Assembly (NCBI GenBank): GCA_002365735.1
Contig: DEZY01000024.1
Span: 1-8,162, forward strand
Direction of reading: 5' to 3'
DNA: 8,162 nt
Origin: Actinobacteria bacterium UBA3120
Lineage (GTDB): Bacteria > Actinomycetota > Actinomycetes > S36-B12
The notes beneath the pieces are model-generated. The model ran no database searches and had not been told where the DNA came from. It saw only the letters and a program-made list of their open reading frames with translations. Positions 1-5,270 of the stretch are shown one piece after another (within the stretch, counting starts at the first letter, position 1; every line of letters begins with the position of its first letter). A program made the position numbers and the translations under genes.

Positions 1-28
1 GTATTTCCTCTACGAGACGCGGATGCGA

Positions 29-49
29 CACAACAGGTGCGGGGTTGTG
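29..49. promoter_or_regulatory. Weak inverted repeat upstream of the TetR-family gene
   Basis: CACAAC at 29-34 and GTTGTG at 44-49 are exact reverse complements separated by 9 nt. The repeat lies about 50 nt before the TetR-family start codon, where an autoregulatory operator would be expected. It has no T-tract, so it is not an obvious terminator. A six-base arm can easily occur by chance. The rest of 1-95 shows no convincing gene: two forward frames run in from the left and stop at 48-50 and 53-55, and either could be the last few codons of an upstream gene. Confidence 0.2.
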
Positions 50-95
50 ACCTAGTCGTGCACGGACGCGACCGGACTGCCCCCACAATGAAGCA

Positions 96-761
96 ATGCC
101 TTCTTCCTCTGTTGCCAGCAACCTTGATTCTTTGAGCCAACTCCCCTTGCGCCGGATTCCCCGCCAGCAACGATCCCGCCGTCGGGTCGCAGACATGATT
201 TCTGCGGCAATTGACCTGCTCGTACTCGGTGGGACCGAAGCGGTGACAACCAGTGCGGTTGCCGAAAAAGCTAGGGTCCCAATCGGTTCGGTCTACCAGT
301 TCTTTCCCGACCGGGGAACCCTCCTCCTTGCCGTGGCTAAAGTTTCCAGCCGCCCATTACAAGAAACTGCCCAACTGATTAAGACCGACTCGATTGCCAG
401 AGCCGGGCTCGATTCGTGGCTAATTACCGTGTTGACACGACTTGAAGAACAGTGGTCTAAGCACCCAGCAGATGTCGCCGCCTGGAACGCCCTCGTTTCT
501 GTTCCCAACATGAGTTCGGTTACCGGCCCGATCTTCACCAACTTTGTCACCGCATTAACTGCTGGAATTATCCAGCATCAAAAGCCCACACACCTCACTG
601 AAAAAGAAACACATGAGCTGTGCTGGGTGCTGACAACTAGCCTGACCGCAGTTTTGGCTTCTTCCCTTGCGCCAAAGCGAAGCCACGCTATAGCTGCCTT
701 TAATACTTGGGCATCCCACATGTTCGCGCCAGCACAATTTAACAGCAGCATTACAATTTAG
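96..761 (+). CDS. TetR/AcrR-family transcriptional regulator
   Basis: A 221-residue, one-component, ligand-responsive DNA-binding regulator, usually a dimeric repressor. The TetR_N helix-turn-helix spans about residues 30-78, with the recognition part at 51-70 (TTSAVAEKARVPIGSVYQFF), the family's most conserved stretch. It is preceded by a basic arm rich in Arg (RQQRSRRR, residues 23-30), common just before this domain. The C-terminal half is helical, divergent and presumably binds a ligand; its effector cannot be read from sequence. The ATG at 96 is the only ATG, GTG or TTG start between the in-frame stop at 48-50 and the HTH. No Shine-Dalgarno is visible, so the transcript may be leaderless (CACAAT at 84-89 is a poor -10). 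The next gene starts 2 nt after the stop, so the two are probably co-transcribed. Possible targets are itself, acdS, or the transporter genes downstream. Confidence 0.93.
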   Translation: MPSSSVASNLDSLSQLPLRRIPRQQRSRRRVADMISAAIDLLVLGGTEAVTTSAVAEKARVPIGSVYQFFPDRGTLLLAVAKVSSRPLQETAQLIKTDSIARAGLDSWLITVLTRLEEQWSKHPADVAAWNALVSVPNMSSVTGPIFTNFVTALTAGIIQHQKPTHLTEKETHELCWVLTTSLTAVLASSLAPKRSHAIAAFNTWASHMFAPAQFNSSITI

Positions 762-763
762 AC

Positions 764-1243
764 ATGTCAGACGCTGAACAGCAGTCAGTGATTCATGTTC
801 GTAATGCCTTGAAACTACTTGGGGCTCGCGGCGAAGTTCGTCGTCTTGATGACAGCGCCAGAACTGCCAAAGAAGCGGCTAACGCATTAGGAATTGAAGT
901 TGGTCAAATTGCCAGTTCGCTTATTTTTCTTGCCGATGGCAAACCGATCCTTGTCATGGCTTCAGGCAAGCACCGGGTAAATACTAATAACGTTGCTGCA
1001 GCACTCGAAGCCGATGAAGTTACCAAGGCAAGTGCAGAAGACGTTCGGGCTGCAACCGGTTACGCAATTGGTGGAGTTGCGCCCGTAGGTCACCCTGAAC
1101 AATTACCCACAATCGTAGACATCTCATTGAGCCAATATGACGAGATCTGGGCAGCAGGAGGTCATCCGCATTACGTCTTCCCAACAACCTACGACGAGCT
1201 CCTGCGCATCACCGGTGGGCATGCGGCCGAGATCAGCGTCTGA
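764..1243 (+). CDS. YbaK/EbsC-family (ProX-like) aminoacyl-tRNA deacylase
   Basis: A 159-residue stand-alone INS-superfamily protein, the fold of the prolyl-tRNA synthetase editing domain. Characterised relatives hydrolyse mischarged tRNAs (for example Cys- or Ala-tRNAPro) in trans in the cytoplasm. Family marks are the TAKEAANALG segment (34-43), GQIASSLIFLADGKP (47-61), the strand and turn ending GKHRVN (68-73), the glycine-rich GGVAPVGHP loop (103-111) and the C-terminal AGGHPHYVFPTTYDEL (131-146). The length matches the family. In YbaK and ProXp-ala a lysine follows the QI-hydrophobic step. Here the equivalent position is Ser51 (QIASSL), so the usual catalytic or substrate-positioning Lys appears missing. 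I believe some actinobacterial members have Asn or Ser there, so this marks a subfamily of uncertain substrate rather than a dead gene. The ATG is 2 nt after the TetR stop, which indicates one operon. Confidence 0.9.
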   Translation: MSDAEQQSVIHVRNALKLLGARGEVRRLDDSARTAKEAANALGIEVGQIASSLIFLADGKPILVMASGKHRVNTNNVAAALEADEVTKASAEDVRAATGYAIGGVAPVGHPEQLPTIVDISLSQYDEIWAAGGHPHYVFPTTYDELLRITGGHAAEISV

Positions 1244-1259
1244 TTTTTCGTGTAAGTGA

Positions 1260-1281
1260 GAGCGAGAATCTTGGCGCTCGC
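1260..1281 (+). other. Short hairpin after the YbaK-family gene
   Basis: GAGCG at 1260-1264 can pair with CGCTC at 1275-1279. Alternatively GCGAG at 1262-1266 can pair with CTCGC at 1277-1281. It lies 17 nt after the YbaK-family stop and could slow or end transcription of the tetR-ybaK unit. It lacks a following T-tract, so it is not a textbook intrinsic terminator. Confidence 0.22.
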
Positions 1282-1322
1282 CATGACAAGCCAACTTGCA
1301 GGGGCCGTAGGCACTACCGTAT

Positions 1323-1352
1323 CTAGGTAACTCAGGCATTGCCGAAACCTAG
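1323..1352. promoter_or_regulatory. Nested inverted repeats over the acdS -35 region (candidate operator)
   Basis: CTAGGT at 1323-1328 is the exact reverse complement of ACCTAG at 1347-1352. Inside it lies a tight palindrome, GGCA-T-TGCC, at 1335-1343. The inner repeat overlaps the proposed -35 hexamer of acdS (1339-1344) and the outer right arm falls in the spacer. A protein bound here would block or recruit polymerase. The nearby TetR-family protein is one candidate. The assignment rests on symmetry and position only. Confidence 0.35.
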
Positions 1353-1367
1353 CGACATCGACATACT
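1339..1367 (+). promoter_or_regulatory. Putative sigma70-type promoter for acdS
   Basis: TTGCCG at 1339-1344 (4 of 6 matches to the -35 consensus) and CATACT at 1362-1367 (4 of 6 to the -10) are separated by exactly 17 nt. Initiation would be near 1374, leaving a leader of about 55 nt that includes a good Shine-Dalgarno. This is the best pair in the 186-nt gap before acdS. Each hexamer alone is only moderate. Confidence 0.42.
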
Positions 1368-1414
1368 TAACTCCAAAGGTCGCATACATCACGGACCAAA
1401 CAATTCACCCTGCA

Positions 1415-1431
1415 ATAGGAAGTTCACCTAT
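1415..1431 (+). promoter_or_regulatory. acdS ribosome binding site within a small hairpin
   Basis: AGGAAG at 1417-1422 sits 7 nt before the ATG at 1430 and fixes the acdS start. The same region can fold: ATAGG (1415-1419) is complementary to CCTAT (1427-1431), with a 7-nt loop, pairing part of the Shine-Dalgarno with the first bases of the start codon. The five-pair, AU-rich stem is weak and may have no effect. Confidence 0.55.
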
Positions 1432-2440
1432 GTCCATTAAAGATTTTGACCGCTACCAATTAACATTTGGGCCAAGCCCGATTCATGAACTTCCACGTAT
1501 GACCGCACATCTGGGTGGTGCACAGATTTGGGCGAAACGCGAAGATGTCAATAGTGGGCTCGCCTATGGAGGCAATAAAACTCGCAAACTCGAATACATC
1601 ATTCCCGACGTCCTGGCCCAGGGTGCTGACACGCTCGTCTCTATCGGTGGCGTTCAGTCCAATCACACCCGTCAAGTTGCTGCAGTTGCAGCCAAACTCG
1701 GACTCAAGGCAGTACTCGTTCAAGAAAAATGGGTCGATTGGGATGATCCCGTGAACGACAAAGTGGGAAATATTTTGCTCTCCAGAATCATGGGGGCAGA
1801 TGTACGCCTTAATCCAGCCGGCTTTGACATTGGGATCAGGGACAGTTGGCAACAGGCGATGGATGACGTTCGAGCACAAGGTGGCAAGCCCTATGGGATT
1901 CCCGCTGGCGCATCAGAGCACCCGCTCGGTGGCCTCGGTTTTGCCAATTGGGCTGACGAAGTGGCGCAACAGGAAAAGGACATGGGAATCTTCTTTGACA
2001 CGATCATTGTGTGCACCGTGACCGGCAGCACCCACGCCGGAATGATCGCGGGGTTCGCAGGCCAAAAGCGCGAACGTCGGGTAATCGGAATCGATGCTTC
2101 GGCGACTCTGGCAAAAACGCGTGATCAAGTCGCCCGCATTACAAGAAATACTGCGGCACTCATCGGATTAGACCGCGCTATTCGTGACGACGAAATCACG
2201 GTGCTCGATGGTTGGGCAGGCGATCTCTACGGGATCCCAGTTGAATCCACAATAGAGGCGATCACACTCAGTGGCCAACTTGAAGGCATGATTATTGACC
2301 CTGTTTATGAAGGAAAGTCCATGGCCGGCTTGATTGACCTTGTTGAATCCCGCGAGATCGACAGCGGGTCTAATGTTCTTTATGCGCACCTGGGCGGTCA
2401 ACCCGCGTTGAACGCATACAGTTCGCTCTTCCCGGCCTAA
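1430..2440 (+). CDS. acdS: 1-aminocyclopropane-1-carboxylate (ACC) deaminase
   Basis: A fold-type II PLP enzyme that opens the cyclopropane ring of ACC, giving 2-oxobutanoate and ammonia in the cytoplasm. It lets bacteria use ACC, the ethylene precursor, as nitrogen source. The 336 residues match the family (about 338). Numbering is one behind the Pseudomonas enzymes, and the known functional positions are all present: Lys50 in [11 protein letters not shown] (Schiff-base lysine), Ser77 in [10 protein letters not shown] (nucleophile/ring contact), Trp101, the phosphate-binding TGSTHAGM (198-205), Tyr267, Tyr293-Glu294 in PVYEGKS, and Leu321 in AHLGGQP. The Glu and Leu pair separates true ACC deaminases from D-cysteine desulfhydrases of the same family, so I favour ACC deaminase activity. 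Start: ATG at 1430 with AGGAAG 7 nt upstream. The EamA transporter follows after 53 nt but has its own -10 element. D-cysteine or D-serine side activity is possible. Confidence 0.96.
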   Translation: MSIKDFDRYQLTFGPSPIHELPRMTAHLGGAQIWAKREDVNSGLAYGGNKTRKLEYIIPDVLAQGADTLVSIGGVQSNHTRQVAAVAAKLGLKAVLVQEKWVDWDDPVNDKVGNILLSRIMGADVRLNPAGFDIGIRDSWQQAMDDVRAQGGKPYGIPAGASEHPLGGLGFANWADEVAQQEKDMGIFFDTIIVCTVTGSTHAGMIAGFAGQKRERRVIGIDASATLAKTRDQVARITRNTAALIGLDRAIRDDEITVLDGWAGDLYGIPVESTIEAITLSGQLEGMIIDPVYEGKSMAGLIDLVESREIDSGSNVLYAHLGGQPALNAYSSLFPA

Positions 2441-2480
2441 TTACCAACGCAATCCCAACGCATGTACACAACCTCGCCTA

Positions 2481-2486
2481 TAGAGT
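2481..2486 (+). promoter_or_regulatory. -10 element for a leaderless transporter transcript
   Basis: TAGAGT (TAnnnT type, overlapping TATAGA at 2479-2484) ends 7 nt before the ATG at 2494. No Shine-Dalgarno lies in between. This spacing puts the transcription start at or next to the A of the ATG, as in leaderless actinobacterial mRNAs. No clear -35 hexamer is seen. The transporter may therefore be transcribed separately from acdS as well as by read-through. Confidence 0.42.
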
Positions 2487-2493
2487 TTGGCCC

Positions 2494-3357
2494 ATGAGCA
2501 GTTGGATTTTGCTCGCGTTCGCTTCCGCCATTTCCGCGGGGATGGTTTCCATTCTGGGAAAATTGGGGGTAACAAAAACTCCGAGTAATCTTGCGACCGC
2601 GATTCGCACCGCAGTTGTACTCGGATTGGCCTGGGCAATCGTCGCAATCACCGGGGCAACCGCAGGACTATCCAATATTGATCAGCCAGCTTTGATCTTC
2701 CTCATGTTATCCGGTCTCACCACCGGTGCATCCTGGCTCATGTTTTTTAAAGCGCTACAAACGGGGGGCGCAACAAAAGTAGTTGCAATCGATCGACTGA
2801 GTTTGGTTTTTACAGTCCTCATCGGATTCACTCTCCTTGGCGAGAGTGCAGCCGGAATTCAGATACTTGGACTATGGGTCGTGTCAGTGGGAACTGTCCT
2901 TGTTGTCTATCGCAAAGTGGAATTAACATCGACTGGATATTCCTGGTTGCCATATGCGCTGGGTGCGGCTTTTTTTGCAACGGCCACCACCGTCCTCGCA
3001 AGCATCGGCCTGGTTCAAATTGATTCAAATCTGGCCACAGCGATTCGAACAAGCGTGGTGTTGGTACTGGTGATTGCGATCGTGTTGTTCACGGGACAAC
3101 AGAAGGCCTTGCGCACTTTGGATCTGCGTGAAGTGGTTTTCTTGATTCTCTCGGGGTTAGCAACTGGCGCCTCTTGGTTGTTTTTCTTTGCGGCCTTGGC
3201 GAGCGGTCCGGTGAGCGGAGTCGTGCCAATCGACAAACTCAGCATTGTCGTGACTGCAATTATTTCCTTCTTTATTTTTGGCGAAAAACAAACTCGCTGG
3301 GCAGTCCTGGGATTAGCCGCATTGGTCGCTGGGGCCGGCTTGTTAGCCTTTGGTTGA
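2494..3357 (+). CDS. DMT-superfamily (EamA, two-repeat) transporter
   Basis: A 287-residue inner-membrane protein with about ten hydrophobic segments, the normal size for a two-EamA-domain drug/metabolite transporter. Such proteins move amino acids, metabolites or drugs, often as exporters; the substrate is not predictable here. The two halves align without a gap at an offset of 147 residues: residues 2-138 match 149-285, with about 60 identities by eye (roughly 45%). They share SNLATAIRT (31-39 and 178-186), LSGL.TGASWL (72-82 and 219-229), VV.ID (96-100 and 243-247) and a closing GE (116-117 and 263-264). Five helices per half implies that the repeats sit antiparallel. The single-domain EamA proteins of about 140 residues are the likely ancestor. 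The ATG at 2494 has a -10 element 7 nt upstream. The GNAT gene starts 1 nt after the stop. The position beside acdS allows transport of ACC or a product, but this is inference. Confidence 0.92.
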   Translation: MSSWILLAFASAISAGMVSILGKLGVTKTPSNLATAIRTAVVLGLAWAIVAITGATAGLSNIDQPALIFLMLSGLTTGASWLMFFKALQTGGATKVVAIDRLSLVFTVLIGFTLLGESAAGIQILGLWVVSVGTVLVVYRKVELTSTGYSWLPYALGAAFFATATTVLASIGLVQIDSNLATAIRTSVVLVLVIAIVLFTGQQKALRTLDLREVVFLILSGLATGASWLFFFAALASGPVSGVVPIDKLSIVVTAIISFFIFGEKQTRWAVLGLAALVAGAGLLAFG

Positions 3358-3358
3358 C

Positions 3359-3865
3359 ATGAGCGAGAACCTGATAATCACCCACCTGCAACCCAGTGAT
3401 TGGGAGCGACTTCGCGCAATAAGATTAGCTTCGCTTGCAGAGAGCCCCGATTGGCTTTCCGGTGAAGGCCATGAATTCGAGTCCACTGCCCCCATCGAAT
3501 TTTGGCAGGACCGGATAACTAGTGACATGTGGTTTATCGCAGTGGATCATGATCGCGATATTGCAGTAATGAATGCCGGTGACCCCAACCCCAACTTCCC
3601 TACCAGCCGCTGGTTGCAGGCGTGCTGGATCGAACCTGATCAACGTGGCCGTGGAGTGTTAACTGCCATGATCGAGTTCCTGGACGGCTTTGGGTCACGC
3701 CTTGGCTGGGCAACTCTTGGACTCGGTGTGTGGTTAGGAAATGATCGGGCGCAGACTGCTTATGCGCGAGCCGGATTCACCGCACTCACCGATCCGCTGC
3801 CAAGCCGGAAGAACCCAGGTAAGTTCTATATCGCGATGTCGCGGGATCTCAAAAATTCAGATTAG
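3359..3865 (+). CDS. GNAT-family N-acetyltransferase
   Basis: A 168-residue acetyl-CoA-dependent acyltransferase, cytoplasmic, acceptor unknown. The acetyl-CoA pyrophosphate loop is clear: ACWIEPDQRGRGVLTAMIEF (88-107) contains the Q/R-x-x-G-x-G/A signature as Q95-R-G-R-G-V100. It is followed by the motif B region GVWLGNDRAQTAYARAGF (123-140), with the usual Asn128 and Tyr135, and by a final strand with the typical FYIAMSRDL ending (157-165). ATG 3359 is chosen, 1 nt after the transporter stop. A TTG at 3350 in the same frame would overlap the transporter and add three residues, but it is a weaker start codon. The tight spacing implies a transporter-acetyltransferase unit, a pairing often seen for detoxification or export of amines, though nothing here fixes the substrate. 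Confidence 0.9.
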   Translation: MSENLIITHLQPSDWERLRAIRLASLAESPDWLSGEGHEFESTAPIEFWQDRITSDMWFIAVDHDRDIAVMNAGDPNPNFPTSRWLQACWIEPDQRGRGVLTAMIEFLDGFGSRLGWATLGLGVWLGNDRAQTAYARAGFTALTDPLPSRKNPGKFYIAMSRDLKNSD

Positions 3866-3867
3866 CC

Positions 3868-3882
3868 CCCGTCATTGACGGG
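3868..3882. terminator. Bidirectional stem-loop between convergent genes
   Basis: CCCGTC (3868-3873), ATT, GACGGG (3877-3882) form a perfect six-pair GC-rich stem with a three-base loop. It begins 2 nt after the GNAT stop (3863-3865) and overlaps the stop codon of the convergent SRPBCC gene (3872-3874). The location is right for a shared terminator. There is no immediate T-run on either strand; the nearest is the A-rich CAAAAATT at about 3850-3857, which reads as T-rich on the - strand. Strength is uncertain. Confidence 0.55.
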
Positions 3883-4345
3883 AATACTCTAATTCGACTA
3901 GGGCTTTCAAATTCGACAAGGTTTTCAATACCGCAATCTGATTACGGTCATAAGCCTTGATGATTTTCAAAGCTGGTGGGAACCACGCGGTTGAACCGTC
4001 GAATGTTTCCATCACCTCGGTGTGATGCTCACTAAGAGGCACCAACTCATAGCGCCAGCGGTGCCCTCCTAGATGACACCAGGCAATCTGGCGATCCTGT
4101 TCACACTCTTTGACCGTGTTTTTGATCCGGTAATTCGCAAACAGATGCATGTCCATGCCGAACGAAGAGCCAAGCTCGAGAACTTCAGGTCCGCGTACAT
4201 TTCCTCTCAATGTCCCCGAACCATCAAATTCACTGTGCTTACGAGGATCGCTGAGGTACGAAAAAATAACTGCTGCCGGGGCATCAATAATGATTTTTCC
4301 CGACCGCACATATTTCTGGCCAGTGTCGATGCAGGTTGCTCTCAC
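3872..4345 (-). CDS. SRPBCC-family (START/polyketide-cyclase-like) protein
   Basis: A 157-residue soluble protein with the helix-grip fold that binds hydrophobic ligands. It opens with the family's beta-strand and turn (KIIIDAPAAVIFSYLSDPRKHSEFDGS, beginning at residue 17, where APAAVIFSYLSDP is the alpha1 hallmark), then alternating strands, a HRWRYELVPL strand (95-104) with T.V.ETFDGS (109-118), and the long C-terminal helix NQIAVLKTLSNLKALVELE (135-153). Actinobacterial relatives are often labelled as polyketide cyclase/dehydrase or, wrongly, dimethyladenosine transferase. No enzymatic residues can be assigned. The chosen start is GTG at 4345, the longest open version; GTG at 4309 (residue 13) would still keep the whole fold. 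The gene diverges from the carotenoid operon across 124 nt and its -10 element lies in that gap. A link to carotenoids or lipids is possible by position only. Confidence 0.82.
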   Translation of the reverse strand: MRATCIDTGQKYVRSGKIIIDAPAAVIFSYLSDPRKHSEFDGSGTLRGNVRGPEVLELGSSFGMDMHLFANYRIKNTVKECEQDRQIAWCHLGGHRWRYELVPLSEHHTEVMETFDGSTAWFPPALKIIKAYDRNQIAVLKTLSNLKALVELEYSRQ

Positions 4346-4393
4346 GTACTCCGCCTACTCCCTGGCTCATTCCGCTGTCAGATCTGGACCTTG

Positions 4394-4406
4394 CCCCCGC
4401 TGGGGG
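4394..4406. other. GC hairpin in the SRPBCC leader
   Basis: CCCCC (4394-4398), GCT, GGGGG (4402-4406) form a compact five-pair stem. If the TACAAT -10 on the - strand is right, this hairpin is at the extreme 5' end of the SRPBCC leader, where it could protect the RNA or mark a regulatory structure. It lies upstream of the carotenoid promoter on the other strand. Confidence 0.35.
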
Positions 4407-4414
4407 TCACGCAA

Positions 4415-4420
4415 ATTGTA
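4415..4420 (-). promoter_or_regulatory. -10 element of the SRPBCC gene
   Basis: Read on the - strand, this is TACAAT (5 of 6 to the -10 consensus). Initiation would be near 4408, giving a leader of about 62 nt before the GTG at 4345. No TTGACA-like -35 is found. The -35 distance (17-nt spacer, 4438-4443) falls exactly at the centre of a 12-bp palindrome, suggesting factor-dependent control. Confidence 0.42.
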
Positions 4421-4434
4421 GCCACACCGCTACG

Positions 4435-4446
4435 TGCCGGCCGGCA
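4435..4446. promoter_or_regulatory. Perfect 12-bp palindrome between divergent promoters
   Basis: TGCCGGCCGGCA is its own reverse complement. Its centre is 30 bp before the predicted cruF transcription start and 32 bp before the predicted SRPBCC start, so it covers or touches the -35 position of both. That is a natural place for a dimeric repressor or activator controlling both genes. About two perfect 12-mers are expected by chance in a window this size, so position is the main argument. Confidence 0.4.
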
Positions 4447-4455
4447 GATTTCTCC

Positions 4456-4461
4456 TATGCT
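4456..4461 (+). promoter_or_regulatory. -10 element for leaderless carotenoid operon mRNA
   Basis: TATGCT (TAnnnT) ends 8 nt before ATG 4470, and no Shine-Dalgarno separates them. The transcript would start at or next to the start codon. No consensus -35 lies upstream; the palindrome at 4435-4446 overlaps that position. This element is the main reason for choosing 4470 over the upstream GTG at 4434. Confidence 0.48.
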
Positions 4462-4469
4462 TAGGTTTC

Positions 4470-5270
4470 ATGAGCATGCGGGTATACAACGGGCCGCACT
4501 CGGTAAGTGGCGGCAATCGTCCCGATTGGGTTCGTTTTCTCCCTTGGGTATTCGCCGGCATGACCATTTTCGGCCAGATTTTGTGGATTTTGACGTCGGG
4601 AGACTTTCGCACGGTACTCACGGCAATCACGGTGACAACTTTCTTTCTCGCCAGTGTGAGCCACGCATTCTTGAAACGTGGGCCCGCTTGGACCCTGTCG
4701 TTTTTTAGTATCACGTTGGTTTTTGGTTGGCTGATCGAGGTTCTTGGCACCAGCACCGCATTCCCGTTTGGTGACTACGACTATTCCGATGCACTCGGCG
4801 TAGCTCTCCTGGGTGTACCCATCCTGATCCCTATGGCCTGGTCCATGATGGCGTATCCGGTAATGATGGCGACCCAACGAATGGCTGCCACCCCGCTAGC
4901 GACCGCATTTATTGGCGGCTGGCTACTCGCATCGTGGGACCTATTCCTTGATCCCATGATGGTGGGTGAGGGTTACTGGAGGTGGAATGATCTCGGTTGG
5001 GTGCTTCCCGGAATTCCGGAAATCCCGATGCAGAACTTCCTCGGCTGGCTACTCGGTGCCATTGTTCTGGCCTTTGCGCTGAATCTGCTCCCCCGCAAAG
5101 TTGCCAGCGATACGGTCCCGAACACGTTACTTATCTGGATTTACGTTTCCAATGTGATTGCAGCCGCATTGTTCTTCGGCCAAATTGGGGTTGCACTGTG
5201 GGGTGGAATTGCAATGGGTCTGGTGATCTTGCCCTGGATCTGGCGAATCTGGAGTCAACCTCAGTGGTAG
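4470..5270 (+). CDS. cruF: CruF-type carotenoid 1',2'-hydratase (DUF422 family)
   Basis: A 266-residue, very hydrophobic membrane protein with seven or eight helices, of the carotenoid biosynthesis family that includes cyanobacterial and Deinococcus CruF and haloarchaeal bisanhydrobacterioruberin hydratase. These add water across the 1,2 double bond of a linear carotenoid end, giving a tertiary hydroxyl. Seen family marks are IEVLGTSTAFPFGDYDYSD (89-107), with an acidic residue in a helix and the FG.Y.Y turn; the ASWDLFLDPMM segment (154-164), with Asp157 and Asp161; and GIPEIPMQNFLGWLLG (181-196). Such Glu/Asp residues in membrane segments are the presumed active site. ATG 4470 is chosen because a -10 element lies 8 nt upstream; ATG 4476 or GTG 4434 are alternatives. 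It overlaps the next gene by 7 nt. Hydratase is more likely than other DUF422 roles because a CruG-like and a CrtD-like gene follow. Confidence 0.9.
   Translation: MSMRVYNGPHSVSGGNRPDWVRFLPWVFAGMTIFGQILWILTSGDFRTVLTAITVTTFFLASVSHAFLKRGPAWTLSFFSITLVFGWLIEVLGTSTAFPFGDYDYSDALGVALLGVPILIPMAWSMMAYPVMMATQRMAATPLATAFIGGWLLASWDLFLDPMMVGEGYWRWNDLGWVLPGIPEIPMQNFLGWLLGAIVLAFALNLLPRKVASDTVPNTLLIWIYVSNVIAAALFFGQIGVALWGGIAMGLVILPWIWRIWSQPQW
5251..5254 (+). promoter_or_regulatory. Shine-Dalgarno for the CruG-like gene
   Basis: GGAG, located inside the end of cruF, lies 9 nt before GTG 5264. It supports that start rather than the much longer open frame that continues upstream within cruF. The site also indicates translational coupling with cruF. 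Confidence 0.5.

Noticed and set aside
30..40. The 11-nt sequence ACAACAGGTGC at 30-40 repeated at 6371-6381
   Set aside because: Several 11-nt repeat pairs are expected by chance in 8 kb and the flanks do not match, so it is not taken as a mobile-element or attachment repeat.
1244..1429. Possible small RNA or riboswitch in the gap before acdS
   Set aside because: Only short inverted repeats and a promoter-like pair are seen; the proposed leader of about 55 nt is too short for a known riboswitch and shows no conserved class motif.
1460..1879. A 139-codon open frame on the - strand within acdS
   Set aside because: It lies entirely inside a strongly supported gene and its translation resembles no protein family.
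4434..4469. GTG at 4434 as the cruF start, adding 12 residues
   Set aside because: It lies in the palindrome edge, lacks a Shine-Dalgarno and is upstream of a good -10 element placed 8 nt before ATG 4470.
4073..4708. A 211-codon open frame on the + strand spanning the SRPBCC gene, the intergenic region and the start of cruF
   Set aside because: It overlaps two genes with clear family signatures, its translation shows no recognisable domain and it would run through both proposed promoters. It is a shadow frame.
4997..5263. An 89-residue N-terminal extension of the CruG-like protein
   Set aside because: The extension lies wholly inside cruF in another frame, has no family similarity, and GTG 5264 has its own GGAG and a fitting membrane anchor right after it.
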